The notes: generated from the letters alone by a model not told the origin. A DNA stretch of 64,000 nucleotides from Streptomyces sp. CBMA152 (GCF_014596475.1 NZ_MECJ01000032.1:113836-177835); one strand, 5' to 3'. Counted from the first letter of the stretch, positions 22,950 through 31,318 are shown. Translations and numbers: made by a program.

Positions 22950-24251
22950 TCAGACCGGCAGGCTGTCCATGAACGAGCTCACCGAGAACACCGCCTTCCC
23001 GGGACCCGCCGGTCCGTACCCGGGCGGGGAGGTCAGGCCGTACTCCTCCATCGTCGCCCGATAGGCCTCAAGGAGACGGATGTGGTACTCCAGCGGCGCG
23101 CCCTGCGGGTTGGCCTTGCCGAGCGGGGTGGTGGGCTCGGGGCACCACGTGGTGAAGCGCGGGGTGATGCCGCGCGACATGAAGAAGCGCAGGCCCTCCA
23201 CCGTGGAGTCGATCGCCTCGTCGACCGTGGTGAAGCCGAACGGCTCGGCCATCTCCACGCCCGCGACGAAGTTGGGGATCACATTGCGCGGCCCGAAGAT
23301 CTCCGCCGAGTCGAGGATGCGCCGGTGCCACTCGTCGCGGCCGACGTACTCCTCCTTGCCCGGGCAGTACAGCTCGAACAACCGCCGGTCCCACACCTCG
23401 TAGTTGGGGTGGTAGATCCGTACGCCGTAGTCGTGGAAGCGCTGCACGTCCTCCTTGGGCAGCGCCTGGGCGACGACCTTTCCGGTCCAGCGGCCGGGGA
23501 AGCGCTCCTCGATGGCCTTGGCGTACTGCCCGTAGAAGTCGGCCTCGTCGCGGCCGCCCACATGCGAGGTGATCGCGCCGCCGGTGAGGGTGTACGCGGT
23601 GGACGCCTTGGCGGTGTCGTAACGGTCGATGATCTCCAGGGCCTCCAGGATCTCCTCGACCGGCTTGACACCGGTGTAGGGGCGCCCGGCGGCCTTGTGC
23701 TGGCGCCAGTTGTGGTTGATGTCGCAGTACTGGCACTCCTGCTTGGCGCCGAAGTACTGGCAGACCCGGAAGACCGTGAGGTAGATCAGGTACCCCCACT
23801 GGATGGTCGGGGCCACCTCCATCACGGACTTGCCGTTGGAGAGCTTGTGCCGGTAGTACTCCGGCATCGGCGGCAGCCCGACGTCCGAGATCCGCTTCCC
23901 GTCCAGATACAGGCCGAGCATCCCGTCCTCGGCGGCCGCCACCCGGTACGGCGACGTCGGGTTGACCCGCACCGACACCACCGTGCGGCGCAGGTCGTAG
24001 GGGCCGCCGGTGAGCACGATCTCCTCCGGCGGGCGGCGCAGCGCGGCCTCGCCGAGCTCGGGCAGGGTGCGGTGGTCGAAGGAGAAGATGAAGTACGACT
24101 TCGGCTTGACCTCTCCCGACTCGTTGTCGCTGAGCGCCGATTCGTCGAAGGCGATGCCTCCGCGCAGCAGGTCCTCCTTGATGACGGCTTCCCGCGGCAC
24201 CTGCGGGAATCGCGCCATCAGTGACTCGATCACATCCGTACGGCTGATCAT
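22950..24251 (-). CDS. Radical SAM enzyme with C-x8-C-x2-C motif, unknown reaction
   Basis: A 433-residue protein. The presumed 4Fe-4S cluster ligands are Cys164, Cys173 and Cys176 (VCQYFGAKQECQYCD), a C-x8-C-x2-C spacing instead of the usual CxxxCxxC. After it come the SAM-binding-like TLTGGAIT and a TIM-barrel-like body with HPNYEVWDRRLF. An N-terminal domain of about 150 residues is not recognised. ATG 24251 opens the clear family sequence. The porphobilinogen deaminase gene lies 207 bp upstream on the same strand, with a large hairpin between them. A link to tetrapyrrole chemistry is only a suggestion. Confidence 0.8.
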   Translation of the reverse strand: MISRTDVIESLMARFPQVPREAVIKEDLLRGGIAFDESALSDNESGEVKPKSYFIFSFDHRTLPELGEAALRRPPEEIVLTGGPYDLRRTVVSVRVNPTSPYRVAAAEDGMLGLYLDGKRISDVGLPPMPEYYRHKLSNGKSVMEVAPTIQWGYLIYLTVFRVCQYFGAKQECQYCDINHNWRQHKAAGRPYTGVKPVEEILEALEIIDRYDTAKASTAYTLTGGAITSHVGGRDEADFYGQYAKAIEERFPGRWTGKVVAQALPKEDVQRFHDYGVRIYHPNYEVWDRRLFELYCPGKEEYVGRDEWHRRILDSAEIFGPRNVIPNFVAGVEMAEPFGFTTVDEAIDSTVEGLRFFMSRGITPRFTTWCPEPTTPLGKANPQGAPLEYHIRLLEAYRATMEEYGLTSPPGYGPAGPGKAVFSVSSFMDSLPV

Positions 24252-24302
24252 GTGCTGACGTCCTCCGGTCCAGTCGCTGTCACGTTCCACTGAACCTACG
24301 TT

Positions 24303-24350
24303 CTCGCCGGCTTCGCCGATGGACTGGGCATCGACGACGAAGCCGGCGAG
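24303..24350 (-). terminator. Long perfect hairpin between hemC-like and radical SAM genes
   Basis: CTCGCCGGCTTCG and CGAAGCCGGCGAG form a perfect 13-bp stem with a 22-base loop, 52 bp upstream of the radical SAM start. It may end the hemC-like transcript or act as a structured leader or attenuator for the radical SAM gene. Confidence 0.55.
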
Positions 24351-24458
24351 TGGCGCCATGCTAGTGGCCGGGCGATCTTCGGCGGATCGGTCTGCGGTCG
24401 GGTATCGCCTCCGACCATAGGCTTAGGCTCGGGTTCCGGGGTCCCGATCGCCCTGGTC

Positions 24459-25394
24459 TCAGTGCGCGATGGAGTCGATGAGCTCACGGGCCCCCTGCCG
24501 CAGCAGTGTGACGGCGACCGAGGTGCCCAGGGTCGCCGGGTCGAGCGGGCCCGCCCACTCATGGGCGTTGAGCACGGTCTTGCCGTCGGGCGTGAACACA
24601 CAGGCGCGCAGCGAGAGATCGCCGTTGCGGGCGGCTCTGGCGTATCCCGCGATGGGGCTGTTGCAGTGGCCCTGGAGGACGTGCAGGAACATCCGCTCCG
24701 CCGTGGCCTCCCGGTGGACGTCGGGGTCACCGAGGTCGCTCACCAGGTCGATCAGCTCCCGGTCGCCCTCGCGGCACTGGAGGGCGAGGATGCCCGCGCC
24801 GATCGGCGGACACATCACCTCCGTCGACAGGACCTCGGAGATCACGTCCGTACGGCCGATGCGTTCGAGGCCGGAGACGGCGAGCAGCAGCGCGTCGGCG
24901 TCGCCCGCGGCCAGCTTCTCCAGGCGGCGGTTGGCGTTGCCGCGCATGGGGACACAGCGCAAGTGCGGGTGGGAGGCGGCGAGTTGGGCGATCCGGCGTA
25001 CGGAGGAGGTGCCGATGCGGGTGCCCGCGGGCAGTTCGTCGAGAGTGAGACCGGCGGGGTGGATGAGGGCATCGCGGATGTCGTCGCGTTTGAGGAACGC
25101 GGCGAAGACGGTACCCGCGGGCAGCGGGCGGTCGGCCGGCACGTCCTTGACGCAGTGCACGGCGAGATCGGCCTCGCCCGCGAGCAGCGCGGCGTCGACC
25201 TCCTTGGTGAACGCGCCCTTCCCCTCGACCAGCGAGAGGTCCCCCATCCACTTGTCGCCGGTCGTCTTGACCGGGACGACCTCGGTGGCCACATCAGGAT
25301 GGAGGACGGCGAGTTCGGCCCGCACACGTTCCACTTGCGCGAGCGCCATCGGCGAGTCGCGCGAGACGATCCGGATCAACTCTGCGGTAGACAT
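24459..25394 (-). CDS. hemC: Porphobilinogen deaminase (hydroxymethylbilane synthase) paralogue
   Basis: A 311-residue HemC. It joins four porphobilinogens into hydroxymethylbilane. The conserved features are VKTTGDK, GKGAFTKEVD, AVHCVKDVP with the catalytic Asp, the arginine-rich GTSSVRR and MRGNANRR, and Cys244 (LQGHCNSPIAGYA), which carries the dipyrromethane cofactor. Streptomyces normally keep hemC with hemA, hemB and hemD; none of these is nearby, so this looks like a second copy with its own job. It is followed on the same strand by the unusual radical SAM gene. Catalytic residues are intact. Confidence 0.92.
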   Translation of the reverse strand: MSTAELIRIVSRDSPMALAQVERVRAELAVLHPDVATEVVPVKTTGDKWMGDLSLVEGKGAFTKEVDAALLAGEADLAVHCVKDVPADRPLPAGTVFAAFLKRDDIRDALIHPAGLTLDELPAGTRIGTSSVRRIAQLAASHPHLRCVPMRGNANRRLEKLAAGDADALLLAVSGLERIGRTDVISEVLSTEVMCPPIGAGILALQCREGDRELIDLVSDLGDPDVHREATAERMFLHVLQGHCNSPIAGYARAARNGDLSLRACVFTPDGKTVLNAHEWAGPLDPATLGTSVAVTLLRQGARELIDSIAH

Positions 25395-25482
25395 GCGTCC
25401 ACGATATGGGGAGCGCCCGGATCTCGCTCACATACCGCTGTGACCTCAGTGCCCGTGTGTCGCAACCGAGTTGGCGCATGGC

Positions 25483-26352
25483 TCAGACCCGGTCGGCGGC
25501 GATCAGAAGATAGTGGAAACTGCCTTCGCCGTACGCGGTGAGGAACGCCTCCTCGATGCCGGTGGCGACCGGGGACTTCGCCCGCAGCTGCCAGTACGGG
25601 ATGGTCGCGGCGGTGAGATCGACGACGTCGATGGGGACCAGACCGTGCGCGGCCATGGCCTTGAAGTAGGCGCTTCTGGGATGGATGTTGCAGGTGTAGT
25701 GCTCGTCGATGCGGCTGACCGCTTTGGAGCGGCCGCCGGTCACGTCGTTGGAGCACCCGGTGACGCACACATACCGCCCGCCGTGATCGAGCAGCCGGGA
25801 GAGCTCCCCGTAGAGCTCGTCGACGTCCACGTACATGGTGGTCTCATTGGTCCAGGCACCCCGGAACGAGCCCGTCCCGAAGCCGGTGTCCAGCATGTTG
25901 CGGAAGTGGAAGCGCACCCGGTCGTCCACCTCGCGTGCGGCGGCCGCGGCGTTGGCGAAGCCGACCTGGTATTCGGAGATCGTCACACCGTCCACTCGGC
26001 AGCCGAAGCGGCCGTGCGCCATCAGGCTGGTGCCGCCCCGCCCGGAGCCCGCGTCGAGGAGGCGGGCGTCCGGCGCGATGTCTCCGAGGCGGTCGAGCAG
26101 CAGCTCGGCCTGCGCGGTCTCCAGGCGGTGCAGCTCCCGGATGATCCTGGCCTCGCGGGTGCGTACGTCGCCGTCGAGTACGGACGGGTCGAACTCGCCG
26201 ACGCCGTAGTGATGGTGGTAGAGACCGTCGACATCGCCGAGCAGCAGGTTGACCGGATCCTGCTGATGGGTGTCCCAGTACGCGGCCACGGCCTTCTGGT
26301 AGTCGGTGCGCAGCACCGGCGGGGCCTGGGTGGTGGACGTGGTTCTGGCCAT
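25483..26352 (-). CDS. gppmt: Geranyl diphosphate 2-C-methyltransferase
   Basis: A 289-residue SAM-dependent methyltransferase that makes 2-methyl-GPP, the precursor of the earthy odorant 2-methylisoborneol. The SAM-binding motif is LLDAGSGRGGTSLM near residue 97. The GPPMT-typical NLLLGDVDGLYHHHYGVG near residue 35 and YVCVTGCSND are present. It follows the 2-MIB synthase gene by 36 bp on the same strand, the usual order in Streptomyces. The combination of sequence and operon makes the assignment secure. Confidence 0.95.
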   Translation of the reverse strand: MARTTSTTQAPPVLRTDYQKAVAAYWDTHQQDPVNLLLGDVDGLYHHHYGVGEFDPSVLDGDVRTREARIIRELHRLETAQAELLLDRLGDIAPDARLLDAGSGRGGTSLMAHGRFGCRVDGVTISEYQVGFANAAAAAREVDDRVRFHFRNMLDTGFGTGSFRGAWTNETTMYVDVDELYGELSRLLDHGGRYVCVTGCSNDVTGGRSKAVSRIDEHYTCNIHPRSAYFKAMAAHGLVPIDVVDLTAATIPYWQLRAKSPVATGIEEAFLTAYGEGSFHYLLIAADRV

Positions 26353-26388
26353 GGGGAAGTCTCCGTGGGGCGTTGGTTGCGGGGGCGT

Positions 26389-27453
26389 TCACACGCCGCG
26401 GTAGCGGCCGCTGCCGGCGTGCCAGGCGCGGTTGCCGCCGAGCCAGGCACGCAGGCCCGCCAGGAAGCGGACGAGCTCCGGGGAGGCGCTCGGGATCAGG
26501 GCGGCGGACGCGCTCTCGAAGGCGTGCATCAGGTCGTCGTGGATACGGGCGCTGCGCTCCACCGCGCTCGCGAGCGAGCAGCGCTGTTCGGCGGCGAGGA
26601 CCATGGGCAGGTTGAAGTCCTGGCCGGGTGCGGCGTTCTCCCGCGCCAGCCCGTACAGGTCGTTCACGATCGCGCCGGCCAGTGCGGCGTGCAGGAACGC
26701 GCGGCGCACCCGGGGGTCCTCGTAGGTCTCGGCGGATAGTTGGTAGCCCTCTGCGGCGTCGACGAGGGCCAGGCAGCACGCGAAACTGTTGAGCTGACGG
26801 TTGACCAGGTACTCCCACACCGCCGGCAGCCGCCCGGAGGTGCGCCACGCGGCTTCCGCGCCGCTGGCCTGGAACAGCTGCCCCAACTCTCGGCAGGCCC
26901 TGGCCACTTGGAGCGGCGTGGCCCGGGCCAGCATGCCCTCGCGGGCCGAGCGCAGGGCGGCGAGCACCGGATCGTCCCGTACGGCCCGCTCCAGGTCCGG
27001 GACATATGCGGCCGAGAGCGGCGGCGGGTCCAGCATCGTGGTGGCGAGGGCCAGACGTGAGCCGAGAAGTTCGGGTGCCGCGCCGGCGCTCCGGTCGTCG
27101 CAGTAGCAGTCGTCCACCGCCCAGCCGACCACGACGCATCTGCCGATCGCGAGCAGTTGCCCCACGTCGTCGGTGCGCGGGTGCACCAGCATCAGCATCC
27201 GGCCGAAGTCCGCATCCCGCAGGAGGTCGAGCCGTCCCGCGTGGAGCCCGGTCTCTGCCGCCCAGGCGACGAGCCGGTCGTTGACCTCCACGCCCAGGGC
27301 CGGGTCGTCGCGCAGCGGTGGCGGGCAGTGCAGCTCCGGGACCGGGATGCGCGCGGCGGACGGCGGGCGCCTGCGTGCCGCCGAGGTGCCGAGGCCGGTC
27401 GGTCCCGTCGGGAACCGTCGCACGGCGGGCGCCGTCGGGGCCGCTGTGTGCAT
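26389..27453 (-). CDS. 2-methylisoborneol synthase (class I terpene cyclase)
   Basis: A 354-residue terpene cyclase that converts 2-methyl-GPP to 2-MIB. The Asp-rich metal motif is DDCYCDD (residues 114-120). The second motif is NDLYGLARE (264-272), in which glycine replaces the usual serine or threonine at 268. A disordered Pro/Ala-rich N-terminus of about 55 residues carries GPTGLGTSAA (17-26), the type of segment proposed to target the enzyme into family 2B encapsulins. The ATG overlaps the encapsulin stop codon by one base (TGATG), so the two are translationally coupled. Confidence 0.93.
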   Translation of the reverse strand: MHTAAPTAPAVRRFPTGPTGLGTSAARRRPPSAARIPVPELHCPPPLRDDPALGVEVNDRLVAWAAETGLHAGRLDLLRDADFGRMLMLVHPRTDDVGQLLAIGRCVVVGWAVDDCYCDDRSAGAAPELLGSRLALATTMLDPPPLSAAYVPDLERAVRDDPVLAALRSAREGMLARATPLQVARACRELGQLFQASGAEAAWRTSGRLPAVWEYLVNRQLNSFACCLALVDAAEGYQLSAETYEDPRVRRAFLHAALAGAIVNDLYGLARENAAPGQDFNLPMVLAAEQRCSLASAVERSARIHDDLMHAFESASAALIPSASPELVRFLAGLRAWLGGNRAWHAGSGRYRGV

Positions 27454-28880
27454 CACGACGCCTCGGCGTAATGGCCGACTTCGACGTTCTCCAGTACGCC
27501 GAGCGCGCTGGGCAGGAGAACCGCCGCCGAGTAATAGGCGCTCACCAGATAGGAGATGACGGCCTTTTCGTCGATCCCCATGAAACGGACCGAGAGGCTG
27601 GGCTCGTACTCGTCGGGAATGCCCGTCTGGTGCAGCCCTATGACCCCTTCGTCCTCCTCCCCCGTGCGCAGCGCGATGACCGAGCTGGTGAGGGACGGCG
27701 ATATCTGGATCTTGTTGCAGGGAAGAAAGGGGACGCCGCGCCAGCCGAACACATGGTGCCCGTCGAACTCGACGCCGGGCACGGCGAGTCCGGCGCGGGT
27801 GCACTCCCTGGCGAACGCGGCGATGGTGCGCCGGTGGGCGAGGAAGAACTTGGTCTTACGGCGCATCGACAGCAGTTCGTCCATGTCGTCCGGGGTGGGC
27901 GGGCCGCTCCGGGTGGAGATGCGCTGTTTCCGGTCGACGTTGTGCAGCAGCCCGAATTCGGGGTTGTTGACGAGCTCGTGCTCCTGGCGCTCGCGCAGTG
28001 CCTCGACGGTCAGCCGCAGCTGCTGTTCGGTCTGGTCCATCGGCTCGTTGTAGAGGTCGGCCACCCGGGTGTGGACGCGCAGGACGGTCTGGGCGACACT
28101 CAACGCGTATTCACGGGGGCTGAGTTCATAGTCGGCGAAGGCGCCCGGCAGGATGAGTTCGCCCTCGTATCCGGACATTACTTCGATATCCGCCTCGCCC
28201 CTGCGGTTCATCCGCTCCGCGGGCCGGGAGGCGAATTCCTGGACGTGTGCGCGCAGTTTCGGGGAGCGGTCGGCGATCCGGCGGAATTCCTCGCGCGGCA
28301 GCACCATCAGCGTGCAGGGCGTCAGCGCCTTGGCGGTGAACTCCCAGCGGGCCTCCTCGTCGGTGAAGCCGTGCTCGCCGAAGTGGTCGCCGTCGCAGAG
28401 CGCGCCCTCGGAGTTCTCGTCGCCGTAGGGGCTCGCGCCGAGGATGTCGACCTTGCCGTGCGCGATGACGACGACGCGGTCGGCCTGTTCGCCCGCCTGG
28501 GCGATGATCTCGCCCGCGTCGACGTCCTGTTGCTCGAAGCGGTCGGCGAGACTCGACAGCGCCTTGCCGTCGGAGAAGCCGCGCAGCAGCGGGAGTTCGG
28601 TGAGTCTGTGCGGGATCACGACGACGGAGGACCCCTGGGAGTCGCACTCCACTTTGCCGTCGCCGACGGTGCACAGACGGCGCCGGTTGACCCGGTACGT
28701 ACCGCCCGACACCTGCACCCATGGAAGGATCTTCAGCAGCCAGCGGGAGGAGATTCCCTGCATCTGCGGAACGGACTTGGTGGTGTGTGCCAGATTCCGC
28801 GCGGCCCGGGTACTCAGACTGGACGGCGCATGAGGTCCGTTCGGCGAGGCAGGAGGCTGTGACGCCAACGTATCTGCCAT
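27453..28880 (-). CDS. Family 2B encapsulin shell protein with cyclic-nucleotide-binding domain (EshA-like)
   Basis: A 475-residue shell protein. After an N-terminal arm (about residues 1-85), a cyclic-nucleotide-binding-like domain (about 90-220; LPLLRGFSDGK, GEIIAQAGEQADRVVVI, GDHFGEHGF) is inserted into an HK97-type fold that makes up the rest (EFDGHHVFGWRGVPFLP near 375). Family 2B encapsulins are regularly encoded next to terpene cyclases and enclose them. I chose ATG 28880, with GAGG before it, over GTG 28895. It heads the operon encapsulin, 2-MIB synthase, methyltransferase. Ligand binding by the cNMP domain is unproven. Confidence 0.93.
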   Translation of the reverse strand: MADTLASQPPASPNGPHAPSSLSTRAARNLAHTTKSVPQMQGISSRWLLKILPWVQVSGGTYRVNRRRLCTVGDGKVECDSQGSSVVVIPHRLTELPLLRGFSDGKALSSLADRFEQQDVDAGEIIAQAGEQADRVVVIAHGKVDILGASPYGDENSEGALCDGDHFGEHGFTDEEARWEFTAKALTPCTLMVLPREEFRRIADRSPKLRAHVQEFASRPAERMNRRGEADIEVMSGYEGELILPGAFADYELSPREYALSVAQTVLRVHTRVADLYNEPMDQTEQQLRLTVEALRERQEHELVNNPEFGLLHNVDRKQRISTRSGPPTPDDMDELLSMRRKTKFFLAHRRTIAAFARECTRAGLAVPGVEFDGHHVFGWRGVPFLPCNKIQISPSLTSSVIALRTGEEDEGVIGLHQTGIPDEYEPSLSVRFMGIDEKAVISYLVSAYYSAAVLLPSALGVLENVEVGHYAEAS

Positions 28881-28998
28881 GTGCCTCAGCGTCACACAGG
28901 CCTACTGCTTCCGCATGTCAGGGCGGGTGAGCGGGGGAACGCGGTACATGGCGCGGGCCCCCGGCCGCGCTCGGGCGCGGGCGGAGGCCCTGGGGAGG

Positions 28999-29018
28999 GC
29001 GGCCGTGCGGGCGGCCGC
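28999..29018 (-). terminator. Hairpin after the SPW-repeat gene
   Basis: GCGGCCG and CGGCCGC form a 7-bp stem with a 6-base loop just after the stop codon of the minus-strand gene that ends at 29025. Confidence 0.45.
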
Positions 29019-29024
29019 CGTGGA

Positions 29025-29468
29025 TCAGGTCGCCCTTCTGTTCTTGCTCATCAGGATGCCGCCGGCGACGAGCGCGAGCAGGCAGGTGACGGCACCGGTG
29101 ATGACGTTGCTCAGGGCTGCTCCGGTACCGGGGTGGCGTGCGACCACCCACGGAGCGACGATCAGCCAGGCGCCCATCAGCAGGGCCACGAAGTTGAGGT
29201 CCTGCGACCGCTCGGGAGCGATGGACATGCACAGACCCACCACCGCGAGAGCGATGCCGACGATCAGGTTCGTCAGGGCGAGCGTCGGAAGGGCCGCGGA
29301 GAAGTGCACGGTCCAGCCGGAGATCGCCGCGTAGATACCGGCGAGGATCACCAACTCCTCGACCGCCGCCACGCCCCTGGTCTGCAGCATGGCGGCGTAT
29401 CGGTCGCGCATCTCCGATACGTCGGGGTGCCCGGATATGTCACCTGGTCGGTGAGAGACGTCGGCCAT
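29025..29468 (-). CDS. SPW-repeat-type membrane protein
   Basis: A 147-residue protein with four hydrophobic helices (about residues 38-56, 62-82, 92-110 and 115-137) and the repeated pattern of SPW proteins: GIYAAISGWTVHF in the first half and LMGAWLIVAPWVV in the second. The N-terminal 30 residues are charged and cytosolic. Such proteins are common in actinobacteria and have no known biochemical role. The ATG at 29468 has AAGGAGG upstream. It is probably monocistronic. Confidence 0.82.
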   Translation of the reverse strand: MADVSHRPGDISGHPDVSEMRDRYAAMLQTRGVAAVEELVILAGIYAAISGWTVHFSAALPTLALTNLIVGIALAVVGLCMSIAPERSQDLNFVALLMGAWLIVAPWVVARHPGTGAALSNVITGAVTCLLALVAGGILMSKNRRAT

Positions 29469-29649
29469 GTGACTCGCCTCCTTCTAGTGCCTGCAAGTCT
29501 TTGGCCTGCTGCGACATCCGGTCGCGACTCAAGTGTGCTCTTATCTGGCCTTTATGTGTAGCTTTAACGGTTATCCGATATGTACAGAAATTTTGGGCGT
29601 TTCGTGTACGAAAGCGATGGTTCAGGCGACTGATTCCAGCAGGCGGATT

Positions 29650-30567
29650 TCAGGCCGTGGCCCCGGCGGTCGCCTCGACCGCCGCCATCGCCCGGCGGTT
29701 GCGCCAGCGCAGGAACCTGCGTCGCAGCGCCGCCGGGCCCAGGTCCACGCGCCCGTGCAGCAGGCCGAGCACGATGGCCATACCGACGGCGATCAGGTGC
29801 TCGCGGCCCGCCAGATTGGGCTTGTACATCGCCTCGAACAGCATCGAGCCGCCGGTCAGCGAGAACACGACGGGGGCACGGCGGACCACCGAGATATAGG
29901 TGAACAGGCCCACCACTGCGGCCGACGGCCCCGTGTCGAGCACCTGCCCGATCTCCGGCGGCAGCCCGAGGCCGCCCAAGGTGCCCGGGCCGAGCGCGAT
30001 CATCACGCGGGCGGCCATGGTCCCGGCCAGCGTGGTGGCGTACGCGATCACCAGCGTGCGCTTGCGGCCGAGGGTGAGCTCCGCGAGCGCGAACCCCAGG
30101 AACAACTGAGTGAGGCCCGCCCAGACCGGCAGGTCCAGAGCCGGGACGAACAGCGAGATGGGGGTGCGCAGCAGGGCCAGCCAGAGCGGCAGATCGGCCT
30201 TGACCTCGCCGGTCAGCCGGATGATCACGGAGCCCACCTGGGTGGCGGCGAAGGCGTGGAAGACGATCACCGCGACATTGGCGAGGACACCCAGGAAGAG
30301 CCCCCGGATCCCCCGGTTCACCAGTTGCTGAACGGGGTCGACGATGATGCCGTGGAACTCTCCGCGCACGGTGCGCGCGACGAAGCGAACGCAGCGCAGC
30401 AGCACGTCGACCCATGCCCGACGACCGTCGTCCTTCGCGGCCGGCTCCCCCGTCGCCCCCGCCCCCACGACGTCGTCCGCGTGGCCGCCTTCGACCCCGT
30501 CGCGACGACCGTCGGCAACTTGAAACACTGGCTGATCAACCCCTCGCTCACAGCGCCGGGCAGTCAT
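29650..30567 (-). CDS. Rhomboid-like polytopic membrane protein
   Basis: A 305-residue protein with about six predicted helices between residues 75 and 285, a variable Gly/Asp-rich N-terminus and an Arg-rich cytosolic end (RRRFLRWRNRRAMAA). It resembles the actinobacterial rhomboid-like proteins, but I see no clear GxSx serine and histidine pair, so protease activity is doubtful. The start is uncertain: ATG 30567 lacks a ribosome site, and a GTG at 30528 with GAGGGG upstream is an alternative. It is divergent from the HxlR gene. Confidence 0.7.
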   Translation of the reverse strand: MTARRCERGVDQPVFQVADGRRDGVEGGHADDVVGAGATGEPAAKDDGRRAWVDVLLRCVRFVARTVRGEFHGIIVDPVQQLVNRGIRGLFLGVLANVAVIVFHAFAATQVGSVIIRLTGEVKADLPLWLALLRTPISLFVPALDLPVWAGLTQLFLGFALAELTLGRKRTLVIAYATTLAGTMAARVMIALGPGTLGGLGLPPEIGQVLDTGPSAAVVGLFTYISVVRRAPVVFSLTGGSMLFEAMYKPNLAGREHLIAVGMAIVLGLLHGRVDLGPAALRRRFLRWRNRRAMAAVEATAGATA

Positions 30568-30681
30568 GTCGAATCGGCGCGTAGCTCCCCACGTACCCCC
30601 AGATCGTGCACCAGGTCGAACACGCGCTGCACACGGGGGTCCGGACCACCGTAATCGGGGCACGTCGACCATTCAAGATTT

Positions 30682-30700
30682 CAGTTCACTCACCGAACTG
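30682..30700 (+). promoter_or_regulatory. Inverted repeat overlapping the HxlR promoter
   Basis: CAGTTC and GAACTG flank 7 bp, and the repeat overlaps the likely -35 (TTCACT, 30685-30690). TAGGGT at 30708-30713 is a plausible -10. The GTG start at 30720 is at or near the predicted transcription start, so the mRNA is probably leaderless. Autorepression is inferred. Confidence 0.55.
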
Positions 30701-30719
30701 TTTCGGCTAGGGTCGACAT

Positions 30720-31241
30720 GTGACCCTGCCCCGCGACTACACCGGCCAGTCCTGTTCGCTCGCCCGCTCGCTCGAAGTGGTCGGCGAGCGCTGGACGCTG
30801 CTCATCGTCCGGGACGCGTTCTACGGGGTGCGGCGGTTCGGCGACTTCGCGGCGCACCTGTCGGTGCCGCGTGCCGTTCTCACCGACCGGCTGACCAACC
30901 TGGTCGAGGCGGACGTGTTCGCGCGCGTGCCGGGGGCCGGGCGGCGCGAGGTGTACGAGCTGACGCCGAAGGGCGTGTCGCTGTGGCCGGTGGTGCGGGC
31001 GCTCACGAGCTGGGGCGACGAGCACTACGCGACGGCCGGCCCGCGCCGGATCTTCCGGCACGCCGCCGACGACGCACCGCTCACGCCCGACGGCCGCTGC
31101 ACCCGCTGCGACACGGCGGTGGAGGTGCGGGACACCCTCGTGACCCCGGGCCCCGGACTCGGCGCGGGCGACGGGGACGACGACGTGGTGTCGCTGGCCC
31201 TGCGCCGCCCGCACCGCCTGCTGCAACCCCTGCGCGACTGA
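30720..31241 (+). CDS. HxlR-family transcriptional regulator
   Basis: A 173-residue winged-helix protein with the HxlR signatures CSLARSLEVVGERWTLLIVRDA, RFGDFAAHLSVPRAVLTDRL and REVYELTPKG (given in pieces). An unusual C-terminal extension of about 60 residues includes TRCDTAVEVRDTL, with CTRC as a possible metal or redox site. It starts at GTG 30720 without a ribosome site, consistent with a leaderless message. The next gene on the strand, a ketopantoate-reductase-like enzyme 77 bp on, is a plausible target. Confidence 0.88.
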   Translation: MTLPRDYTGQSCSLARSLEVVGERWTLLIVRDAFYGVRRFGDFAAHLSVPRAVLTDRLTNLVEADVFARVPGAGRREVYELTPKGVSLWPVVRALTSWGDEHYATAGPRRIFRHAADDAPLTPDGRCTRCDTAVEVRDTLVTPGPGLGAGDGDDDVVSLALRRPHRLLQPLRD

Positions 31242-31247
31242 TTCCTC

Positions 31248-31285
31248 TTCTGCTGCACGTTTTCTGCTGCACGTTCTTCTGCACG
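31248..31285 (+). repeat. Short tandem repeat
   Basis: Three imperfect tandem copies of a TTCTGCTGCACG unit (the last shortened to TTCTGCACG) lie between the HxlR and ketopantoate reductase genes. The pattern looks like replication slippage. A regulatory role is not evident. Confidence 0.6.
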
Positions 31286-31318
31286 ACTGGATGCGAACTC
31301 GACGAAAGGTGTACGCCC

